A stretch of DNA of 10,641 nucleotides, taken from Desulfuromonadales bacterium. Lineage in GTDB: Bacteria > Desulfobacterota > Desulfuromonadia > Desulfuromonadales > BM103. The notes below the pieces were generated by a model. The model had not been told where the DNA came from and ran no database searches. It saw nothing but the letters and a program-made list of their open reading frames with translations. The stretch lies in the NCBI GenBank assembly GCA_030640215.1, contig DAOWJU010000066.1, forward strand, positions 1-10,641. Direction: 5' to 3'. The translations under genes and the position numbers were made by a program. Shown piece by piece: positions 1 through 5,449 of this stretch (position 1 is its first letter; each line of letters starts with the position of its first letter).

Positions 1-42
1 GGACTCTCAACGATCAGTTGTCCCAACTCAACAATTGAACAC

Positions 43-207
43 TAGTACCCTGTATCTCTTAAAATGTCGCAAAATTGCGACGGGATTTGACGTGCGAGCA
101 AGGCGTGACTTCAGTTCCATAGCCGTAGCTATGCAACTGAAGTCGCAACGCAGTTGGCGCGGCAAATAACAAGCAAGATGCGATAGTTTAGGGGTTACAT
201 GGTACTA
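43..207. repeat. 165-bp quasi-palindromic element (MITE-like or structured RNA)
   Basis: The outer 29 bases on each side (43-71 and 179-207) are inverted copies of each other at 23 of 29 positions, starting TAGTACC and ending GGTACTA. The inverted symmetry continues inward: ATTTG at 85-89 faces CAAAT at 163-167. The centre is a strong hairpin at 107-144: a perfect 10-bp arm (GACTTCAGTT), one C/C mismatch, 6 more pairs (CATAGC/GCTATG) and a CGTA loop. A smaller hairpin, GTCGCAA/TTGCGAC, lies at 66-81. Three of the six outer mismatches become G-U pairs if the + strand is transcribed, a mild hint of RNA-level structure. There is no coding potential. It could be a miniature transposable element, a cruciform-forming repeat, or a noncoding RNA or leader upstream of the Dabb gene. 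The palindrome is directly visible; its nature is inferred. Confidence 0.75.
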
Positions 208-240
208 ACAGCCTGTCGACAATCAATCAACAGGCTGCTA
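206..240 (+). repeat. Dispersed palindromic repeat, copy A
   Basis: This is a 35-base imperfect palindrome: arms TAACAGCCTGT and ACAGGCTGCTA with one mismatch, around the loop CGACAATCAATCA. It belongs to a three-copy family in this window (also 1570-1605, and 5367-5402 in inverted orientation) that shares both arms and the loop pattern CG..AATCAAT.A. Its left end overlaps by two bases the end of the 165-bp element. It lies 17 bases upstream of the Dabb start codon, leaving room for the GGAG ribosome binding site at 248-251. There is no T-tract, so it is not a standard terminator. Confidence 0.8.
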
Positions 241-257
241 ATGCTACGGAGCAGAAA

Positions 258-548
258 ATGATTACTCACGTCGTACTTTTCAAATTTAAACCGGAAACAA
301 CCGAGGCTGAAATTCAACAACTTGCTGAAGGTCTTGGCGGCCTGCCGCAATCAATTGAAGAAATTCGTGAATTTCGTTTCGGTGCAGACGTAGTCCGCTC
401 CGAACGCTCCTATGACCTCGGACTGGTCTCGAGCTTTGAGGATCTTGACGCGCTGCAACGCTACCAGGTTCACCCGGAGCACCAGAAAGTCGTGGCACAG
501 GTTAAAGCCATTGCATCGGGTGTCGTTGCCGTCGATTTTGCAGGTTGA
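258..548 (+). CDS. Dabb (stress-responsive alpha/beta-barrel) domain protein
   Basis: A 96-residue single-domain protein of the Dabb family, small dimeric ferredoxin-like barrels. Visible family marks are the opening strand ITHVVLFKFK with its early histidine, a central YDLGLVSSFEDLDALQRYQ segment, and HPEHQKVV near residues 72-79, matching the usual Y-x-x-HP-x-H pattern. Length is normal for the family (about 95-105). Family members include stress-induced plant proteins and polyketide cyclases, and many bacterial members have no known substrate, so no reaction is assigned. The ATG at 258 has GGAG at 248-251 with a 6-base spacer. It precedes a class II aldolase gene on the same strand and is probably co-transcribed with it. 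Its 3' end is involved in a 23-bp tandem duplication. Confidence 0.88.
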   Translation: MITHVVLFKFKPETTEAEIQQLAEGLGGLPQSIEEIREFRFGADVVRSERSYDLGLVSSFEDLDALQRYQVHPEHQKVVAQVKAIASGVVAVDFAG

Positions 549-573
549 TCGCCATCGATTTTGCCAATTGATC
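528..573 (+). repeat. 23-bp imperfect tandem duplication spanning a stop codon
   Basis: Bases 528-550 and 551-573 are two adjacent 23-base units differing at four positions. Both begin GCC and contain TCGATTTTGC and TTGATC. The first unit encodes the last residues and the TGA stop (546-548) of the Dabb gene. The second forms most of the gap before the aldolase gene and contains the TTG at 561 that could be mistaken for its start. Confidence 0.8.
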
Positions 574-590
574 ATAGGACTCTCACGGAG

Positions 591-1232
591 ATGACTCAAT
601 CAGACCGCGAAGGTGTTATCAAGTTTCAACTTGATTTTCAAGTGGGGCCGTCTCCATCTGCAACACAGCTGCAGGAGCTGAATGCCTGGCGTAGTGTTTT
701 CAAAAAACTTGGCCTGGTCGGCCAGGAGCCAGAACGTTACGACGGCTATGGATTCGGTAATCTAAGCCGCCGCTTGCCAAGTCAGGACGGAAACGCTTTC
801 CTGATCAGCGGCACCCAGACCGGTCACCTGCAGAAGCTGTTGCCCGAACATTACGCCACGGTTCACCAGTGCAACCCTGTTGCCAACCAGCTCAGAGCAT
901 CAGGACAGGTTCAGCCGTCATCCGAAGCACTCTCCCACGGCATCCTTTATCAAAGCAACCCGGAGATCCTCTGGGTCATGCACCTCCACAGCCCGGATAT
1001 CTTCAATCAATGCAGACAGCTGGAGCTTCCCTGTACTGACCCGGCAGCCGATTACGGAACACCGCAAATGGCCGCAGAGATTCAACGTCTCGCCAGCGCC
1101 CGCGACCACTCAATGCCTGCTCTGTTGGTTATGACCGGACACCAGGACGGCATTCTAGCCTACGGCTCCACAGCGTCAGAAACGGGAGATCTTGTTGTCG
1201 GAACCCTGGTATTGGCATTACAACAGCACTGA
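591..1232 (+). CDS. Class II aldolase/adducin-family protein
   Basis: A 213-residue protein with the class II aldolase fold, the family of zinc-dependent sugar-phosphate aldolases and epimerases (fuculose-1-phosphate aldolase, ribulose-5-phosphate 4-epimerase). The G-x-GNLSRR phosphate-binding segment is at residues 54-61, PSSE with the acidic residue at E112, HLH zinc ligands at H131 and H133, and the third ligand H184 in GHQDG. All expected metal ligands are present, so it is probably an active enzyme. The substrate cannot be read from sequence. The frame is open back to TTG 561, but that codon lies in a tandem duplication and has no ribosome binding site, so ATG 591, preceded by ACGGAG and AGGA at 575-578, is preferred. 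It follows the Dabb gene by 42 bases, suggesting one transcript. Confidence 0.85.
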   Translation: MTQSDREGVIKFQLDFQVGPSPSATQLQELNAWRSVFKKLGLVGQEPERYDGYGFGNLSRRLPSQDGNAFLISGTQTGHLQKLLPEHYATVHQCNPVANQLRASGQVQPSSEALSHGILYQSNPEILWVMHLHSPDIFNQCRQLELPCTDPAADYGTPQMAAEIQRLASARDHSMPALLVMTGHQDGILAYGSTASETGDLVVGTLVLALQQH

Positions 1233-1360
1233 CACCCCATCAACTCACACTGTTTTTCGTTGTAATCATCGAATAAATAACGTTTTTACTTGCAGAGTCA
1301 CCTCAACCTCTGGCATGATTAGCTCCCTGTTATTAATATTTGCCAATGATGGAGCCAGAC

Positions 1361-1537
1361 ATGACTCTCCTGATCCGTTTTGAATGTCCACAATGCAAAC
1401 AGTCCCTACCTCTTAACCTGCATGACTTCGCACCGGGGAACCGTCAGATCTGCAAAACATGCCAGACCCCGGCACGGATTACCAAAGCTGGATTAGAGCA
1501 TTTCTCAGAAGATTTGCGCCAATACTGCCAAAGCTGA
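1361..1537 (+). CDS. Small zinc-ribbon protein
   Basis: A 58-residue protein with two Cys-x-x-Cys knuckles, CPQC and CKTC, about 20 residues apart, typical of a small zinc ribbon. I recognise no characterised family. It could bind nucleic acid or act as a small metal-binding adaptor. The frame extends to TTG 1340 and ATGs at 1346 and 1349, but GGAG at 1351-1354 lies 6 bases before ATG 1361, and the conserved-looking part starts there (MTLLIRFECPQC). It lies 128 bases after the aldolase gene on the same strand, so operon membership is uncertain. A dispersed palindrome follows 32 bases after the stop codon. Confidence 0.7.
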   Translation: MTLLIRFECPQCKQSLPLNLHDFAPGNRQICKTCQTPARITKAGLEHFSEDLRQYCQS

Positions 1538-1569
1538 TTCGAGCCAGACCACTTAATTTCACCTGTTTC

Positions 1570-1605
1570 TAGCAGCCTGTCGGTTAATCAATAAACTGGC
1601 TGCTA
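1570..1605 (+). repeat. Dispersed palindromic repeat, copy B
   Basis: A 36-base palindrome, the second copy of the family. The outer arms TAGCAGCC/GGCTGCTA are perfect, followed by one T/T mismatch and GT/AC, around the loop CGGTTAATCAATAA. Flanking C and G extend the perfect outer arm by one pair (1569 and 1606 context CTAG). It lies in the gap between the zinc-ribbon gene and rmuC. It has the same orientation as copy A, as judged by the asymmetric loop. Confidence 0.82.
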
Positions 1606-1669
1606 GCTTTAAAAGTACATGCAGATTTCTACCCGAAATCGTGCACTGAACTATCCTGTCACACCCCCC

Positions 1670-1698
1670 TTGTAGACTCCTTCTCAGACTGCTATCTT
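1670..1698 (+). promoter_or_regulatory. Possible sigma-70 promoter for rmuC
   Basis: TTGTAG at 1670-1675 and TATCTT at 1693-1698 are separated by 17 bases, the ideal spacing. They match consensus at 3/6 and 4/6 positions. This would give a leader of about 35 bases to ATG 1740. Support is sequence resemblance only. Confidence 0.3.
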
Positions 1699-1739
1699 TG
1701 CTTGGCACCTATCAACACCCATATTCTACGGAGTCCTCC

Positions 1740-3119
1740 ATGCCTGCTTCACCTGACCTGTTCTGGCTCGTTGCCGCCCTGATCATCGGCTTTATCCTGG
1801 GATTCTTGCCCGCTCTTCTGTTAGTTAAAAATCGTATTAACTCTGCATGGTTGGCAGGTCGTCAGGAACTCGCTACCGACCTGGCAACCCTGGAGGAGCG
1901 ATTAGCCCACCGCGAAGAGCAATTACGTCAGCAACATAAAGAGCTACAATCCATGGGCAGCAAGCTTGAGACTCTGGTTCAGACGAGGACAGCCCTGGAG
2001 AAAGAGAATGTGCAACTGGCGACAGAACGGAAGGCAGAAATTCGGCGTTCGGAAGAGAACCTGCAGCTCCTGAATGAGACGAAGAAAGAATTGCAGATTC
2101 AATTTGAGAACCTGGCCAATCATATTTTTGCTGAAAAGACCAAGACCTTTGCCGACCAGAGCAAGGCGAACCTCGACACGATTCTGACACCATTTAAAGA
2201 AACAATTGTCGCGTTTGAAAAAAAGGTCACCGAAGTTTACAACGCAGAGGGCAGAGAACGACACTCGCTGATCAAAGAAGTGCAACGACTCCAGGAATTA
2301 AATCAGAAGATCGGTGAAGACGCCGAGAACCTGACCAAGGCGCTCAAGGGCGACCCCAGGACTCAAGGCACCTGGGGTGAAATCATTCTTGAGCGGATTC
2401 TCGAAGAATCCGGTTTACGCAAAGGGATCGAATATGATTCGCAAGGCGGCTTCAGGGACATAGAGGGCAACTTGCTCAAGCCCGACGTCATTATCCATCT
2501 GCCAGAAGAGAAGGAGATCATCATCGATTCAAAGGTCTCGCTGGTCGCCTACGAAAAGTATGTGCGTTGCGAAGATGATGAGGAACGAGACCAAGCCGTC
2601 AAGGAGCATCTGGTGTCGATCAATGCTCATTTGAAAGGTCTGGAATCGAAGCGATACGACGAACTGCCAGGAGTCAAAAGCCTTGATTTCGTCCTGATGT
2701 TTGTGCCGATTGAAAGTGCCTTCATGCTGGCGATTGACAAAGACAGTGAAATTTTCCGCAAAGCCTTTGATCAGAATATTATGATTGTCAGTCCATCAAC
2801 CCTGCTGGTGACCTTGCGAACCATCCAGAATATCTGGCGCTACGAATACCAGAACAAAAATGCCCTTGAGATTGCCGACAAGGCTGGCAGCCTGTATGAC
2901 AAGTTTGTCAGTTTCGTGGCCGACCTGGAAAAAATTGGCGATCAGATCAGTAATACTCAAAAAAGCTATGATGGCGCCCACAACAAGTTGGTCAGCGGCA
3001 AAGGCAATCTCATCTCCAGGGCACAAACACTTATCGATCTGGGCGTGAAAAGCCGGAAGAAACTGCAGGCTTCAGTCCTGCAGGAAGCGGGTGAGGAAGT
3101 CCCTCTTGTTGAAAAATAA
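1740..3119 (+). CDS. rmuC: RmuC family DNA recombination protein
   Basis: A 459-residue RmuC protein. One N-terminal membrane segment spans about residues 6-29 (LFWLVAALIIGFILGFLPAL). A long charged coiled coil follows to about residue 135, then the RmuC catalytic-like domain. Family marks include LKGDPRTQGTWGE, ILEESGLRKG, PDVIIHLP with D249, and IIIDSKVSL with D263 and K265. The PD...D-x-K arrangement fits the PD-(D/E)XK nuclease-like core assigned to this family. In E. coli RmuC limits inversions at short inverted repeats. That is suggestive in a window rich in palindromes, but no direct link can be shown. ATG 1740 was chosen because GGAG at 1730-1733 sits 6 bases upstream; a TTG at 1698 is open in frame but unsupported. 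Probably a single-gene transcript. Confidence 0.95.
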   Translation: MPASPDLFWLVAALIIGFILGFLPALLLVKNRINSAWLAGRQELATDLATLEERLAHREEQLRQQHKELQSMGSKLETLVQTRTALEKENVQLATERKAEIRRSEENLQLLNETKKELQIQFENLANHIFAEKTKTFADQSKANLDTILTPFKETIVAFEKKVTEVYNAEGRERHSLIKEVQRLQELNQKIGEDAENLTKALKGDPRTQGTWGEIILERILEESGLRKGIEYDSQGGFRDIEGNLLKPDVIIHLPEEKEIIIDSKVSLVAYEKYVRCEDDEERDQAVKEHLVSINAHLKGLESKRYDELPGVKSLDFVLMFVPIESAFMLAIDKDSEIFRKAFDQNIMIVSPSTLLVTLRTIQNIWRYEYQNKNALEIADKAGSLYDKFVSFVADLEKIGDQISNTQKSYDGAHNKLVSGKGNLISRAQTLIDLGVKSRKKLQASVLQEAGEEVPLVEK

Positions 3120-3196
3120 AGCACTTCTCTTTACCTTGAGTATCGACTGGTGTAACATTTCCTACATCTAGCTTATTTAACTTTCGGAGATTTTCG

Positions 3197-3583
3197 ATGA
3201 CGACTAATCCAGATATCCCGACAACTGAAGACCAAAGAACATGCCTGAAAGCTGAGTTGCGTGTCTACTATGGTCCATCTCAAAAGATGGTACTTTATGG
3301 ATTTAGTGTTGATATGAGTAGCGGTGGACTTTTCCTCAAAACCGAGACTCGATTTTCTATCGATGAAAGAGTCATGTTAAGTTTCACCCTGCCAGATGTG
3401 AACAAAACCATTAATTGCCGAGCGAAGGTTGCCTGGGTAAATTCGATAGAAGAGCCAAGCAAACCTGAACTTCCGCCCGGTATCGGACTCCAGTTTTTAG
3501 ATCTTTCTACTGAATACTTGATGTCAATTCAAAGTCTTTTGAAACATGATGGAGTAGAACCCGTTAGTGAGCCAGCAAAATAG
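3197..3583 (+). CDS. PilZ domain protein (TIGR02266-like)
   Basis: A 128-residue single-domain PilZ protein, a family that binds cyclic di-GMP and modulates motility, polysaccharide or other surface behaviour. The second binding motif is intact: D39-M-S41-S-G-G44 (DxSxxG). The first motif, normally RxxxR, reads K18-AEL-R22, a conservative Arg-to-Lys change. The strand pattern with GGLFLKTE and the C-terminal GIGLQFLDLS resembles the PilZ paralogue group abundant in Myxococcus and desulfuromonads (TIGR02266). There is no signal peptide or output domain, so it would act as a cytoplasmic adaptor. GGAG at 3186-3189 lies 7 bases before ATG 3197. It stands 77 bases after rmuC and converges on resB, with only 41 bases between the two stop codons and no clear terminator. 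Confidence 0.85.
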   Translation: MTTNPDIPTTEDQRTCLKAELRVYYGPSQKMVLYGFSVDMSSGGLFLKTETRFSIDERVMLSFTLPDVNKTINCRAKVAWVNSIEEPSKPELPPGIGLQFLDLSTEYLMSIQSLLKHDGVEPVSEPAK

Positions 3584-3624
3584 ATTGTGTTGAGATTTGC
3601 ATGAACGGTCAGATCAAGCCTGAG

Positions 3625-4884
3625 CTACTGCGGATACTTGATTTTACTGCCTTCCTTCCCATCCATACGCTTTAGAATTGCAACCAGAGTTGCCAATTTC
3701 TCTTTTCCCGCGTCGCCACGAAACCCCGCGAGAGAAATCAACCGGAACCCATTTGTCGTCGGCACAATCCCCACAGCATAAAATCGCAGAAAGAAAACCA
3801 GCAAAATCGCCATGGTCAACACGATACTACCCAGCCAGACCAGCGGCTCACCCGGGTCTTTAGACAGCTGGAAACCACAGGTCCAGAAGCCGGATTCATC
3901 ACGACTATAAGCTGTCTGGTAAATGGCCACACCACGATGAACCAGAGGCGTGTTGACCTCTATAATCCCCTGGCGCACGACTTCGTCATTTTCCAGAATC
4001 GAGACTTCTGCGTGTAACTGTTTGAGAAGCGGATCACGGAAAGCGGTCGGCTTGATCTCAAAACCGGGATCAATACTGTTTGGATAAGTTCTCTCGCCAC
4101 TCAAACTGTGATACTCGCCGATTAAGGCACCTTCACGAACGAGACCAAGCACCAGATGTTGCTCTTCGGGAAAGAATCGCAGCACCTGCACACTCAAATC
4201 AGCAGAAAGCTCCACCGTCTCCCCTTCGCGGGTGGTGAATTCCTGTAACTGCTTACGGGTTTCCTTATCGTAAGTGGCAAAGCGCAGATCGATTGGATAA
4301 TATTGCGGTTCAAAATGATCAAGGCGGAAGGTAAAACCAAGAGGAACATCGGCTTCGATATCCCAGTCGAAATATTGATCACTCTGATGAGTGACATAGA
4401 GATTCATGGTGCCGACAAAGCCGAGTTGAGCGGCCAGAGCCCCGACCATGATCGCCAGAATCGACAGATGCAGAATTGGCAAAGCCCAACGCCCGACCAG
4501 GCCGCGCCGGGCGAGAATTCTCTCTCCCGAAAGGGTGACGCGATAGCCCTGCTCCTGCAGACGTTCAGCAAGCTTGTCAAGGTCGTCACAAGCCAGATTG
4601 TGATCTGATGTTTGAGATGCTGATTCCGTGTTTTCCAACAAGCTCAACAGACGCTGCTTTTCGCCAAAGATCCGTCTGAAGGTACGCCAGGTACAGGCGG
4701 CCAGGTTCAACGCCAAGAAACCAAGCAACAGGCGGAACCAGAGGGACTGGTAATAGAGCTCAAAACGCTGTATTGTACCTTGTTCGACCGGCCAGATCGT
4801 ACCAAAGATGGCAACAAACGAGAGCCCCAGCAACAGGCCCAGGGTCAGTTTTACAGAGCTGAAAAAATCAAGAATAGGTTTCAT
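3625..4884 (-). CDS. resB: ResB-like cytochrome c biogenesis protein
   Basis: A 419-residue ResB (Ccs1) protein, half of the system II machinery that carries heme across the membrane and attaches it to apocytochromes c. Membrane segments are at about 11-30, 48-65, 133-157 and 349-369. A large periplasmic domain lies between the last two. Conserved marks are H139 in the third segment, VNTPL...G.AIYQTAY at 310-326 with H316, and DPGEPLVW at 343-350 before the last segment. The length is at the short end of the family. The usual partner CcsA (ResC) is not adjacent: the gene is flanked by a convergent PilZ gene and a divergent OsmC-family gene. No good Shine-Dalgarno is visible before ATG 4884 (upstream reads GTAGATTGACGT). 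The partner may lie elsewhere in the genome. Confidence 0.93.
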   Translation of the reverse strand: MKPILDFFSSVKLTLGLLLGLSFVAIFGTIWPVEQGTIQRFELYYQSLWFRLLLGFLALNLAACTWRTFRRIFGEKQRLLSLLENTESASQTSDHNLACDDLDKLAERLQEQGYRVTLSGERILARRGLVGRWALPILHLSILAIMVGALAAQLGFVGTMNLYVTHQSDQYFDWDIEADVPLGFTFRLDHFEPQYYPIDLRFATYDKETRKQLQEFTTREGETVELSADLSVQVLRFFPEEQHLVLGLVREGALIGEYHSLSGERTYPNSIDPGFEIKPTAFRDPLLKQLHAEVSILENDEVVRQGIIEVNTPLVHRGVAIYQTAYSRDESGFWTCGFQLSKDPGEPLVWLGSIVLTMAILLVFFLRFYAVGIVPTTNGFRLISLAGFRGDAGKEKLATLVAILKRMDGKEGSKIKYPQ

Positions 4885-4982
4885 ACGTCAATCTACTTTG
4901 TTATAAGATGGCGGCATACTATCACTACTATCAGACCGACAGCAACGACAGCTTGTTGATACAAGAACAGGAGACCGACATT
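4885..4982. promoter_or_regulatory. Divergent regulatory gap, resB and OsmC-family gene
   Basis: These 98 bases separate the two divergent starts if the OsmC-family gene begins at 4983. TTATAA near 4901-4906 is self-complementary and could serve as a -10 box in either direction (TATAAG at 4902-4907 on +). No convincing -35 box was found. AGGAG at 4969-4973 is the ribosome binding site for the + gene. Confidence 0.3.
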
Positions 4983-5369
4983 ATGATGGAAATCACTTTT
5001 CCCGGCGGCGTTAAAGTTAATGCACAATACCAAGGCTTTGAAATTGCCTCTGATCAACCGGAAATAAATGGCGGCGAAAACTCGGCGCCCGCACCCTCCG
5101 ACTTTTTTCTTGCTTCGCTGGGCACCTGTGCCGGATTTTTCGCTTTACGCTTCTGTCAGCAGCGCGAGCTGTCAACCGACGGCTTGCGCATGCAATTAAC
5201 AACTGAGCACAACGCTGAAACCAAGCGCTTTGACCGGGTGAAGATCACCATGCAGCTACCAAAGGACTTCCCCGAGAAGTACCGCAAGGCCATCATTCGC
5301 GCCACCGATCAGTGCGCGGTCAAAAAAGCCCTGATTGATCCGCCGAAGATTGAGCTCATCACCCTCTAG
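4983..5369 (+). CDS. OsmC/Ohr-family peroxiredoxin-like protein
   Basis: A 128-residue OsmC-superfamily protein (OsmC, Ohr and YhfA-like), thiol peroxidases that reduce organic hydroperoxides. The peroxidatic cysteine C49 lies in SLGTCAGFF and the resolving cysteine C111 in ATDQCAVKKAL; a third, C58, is nearby. The GENSAPAPSDFFLASLGTC stretch is the family core, and the length is near that of YhfA-type members. An open frame reaches ATG 4908, but AGGAG at 4969-4973 sits 9 bases before ATG 4983, and the upstream 25 codons (YYHYYQTDSND...) look unlike the family. It is divergent from resB and convergent with msrAB, another oxidative damage enzyme. Its TAG stop (5367-5369) is the first three bases of a dispersed palindrome. 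Confidence 0.9.
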   Translation: MMEITFPGGVKVNAQYQGFEIASDQPEINGGENSAPAPSDFFLASLGTCAGFFALRFCQQRELSTDGLRMQLTTEHNAETKRFDRVKITMQLPKDFPEKYRKAIIRATDQCAVKKALIDPPKIELITL

Positions 5370-5402
5370 CAGCCAGTTTATTGATTGTTCGACAAGCTGC
5401 TA
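5367..5402 (-). repeat. Dispersed palindromic repeat, copy C (inverted)
   Basis: The third copy of the family, in reverse orientation. Its reverse complement begins TAGCAGCTTGTCG, contains AACAATCAATAA, and ends ACTGGCTGCTA, closely matching copy B. Arms have two mismatches. The element begins with the TAG stop codon of the OsmC-family gene, so the repeat supplies or coincides with its translation end. Confidence 0.8.
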
Positions 5403-5409
5403 ACATTTG

Positions 5410-5444
5410 AGATTGGGGACACATAACTTATGTGTCCCCAATCT
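5410..5444. repeat. Perfect 35-bp palindrome (REP-like, possible bidirectional terminator)
   Basis: Arms AGATTGGGGACACATAA (5410-5426) and TTATGTGTCCCCAATCT (5428-5444) are exact inverse complements around a single C. It lies between convergent genes, 41 bases after the OsmC-family stop and 5 bases beyond the msrAB stop, so it could end both transcripts. It lacks a T-tract. GGGGACACAT...ATGTGTCCCC palindromes resemble, from memory, dispersed REP-like elements linked to Y1 (RAYT) transposases. No such transposase gene is in this window. Confidence 0.85.
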
Positions 5445-5449
5445 ATGCA

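Noticed and set aside
206..1605. CRISPR-like interpretation of the recurring ~36-base repeats
   Set aside because: Copies are more than 1 kb apart, occur in both orientations, have no regular spacers, and no cas gene is nearby.
1703..1720. TTGGCAC resembling a sigma-54 -24 box before rmuC
   Set aside because: The -12 GC element is missing at the required spacing.
1873..2285. Minus-strand frames of 106 and 113 codons within rmuC
   Set aside because: Antisense shadows of the RmuC coiled-coil coding region; no ribosome binding sites or family motifs.
4908..4982. Upstream extension of the OsmC-family gene from ATG 4908
   Set aside because: Tyr/Asp-rich N-terminus is unlike the family, and a strong AGGAG sits before ATG 4983.
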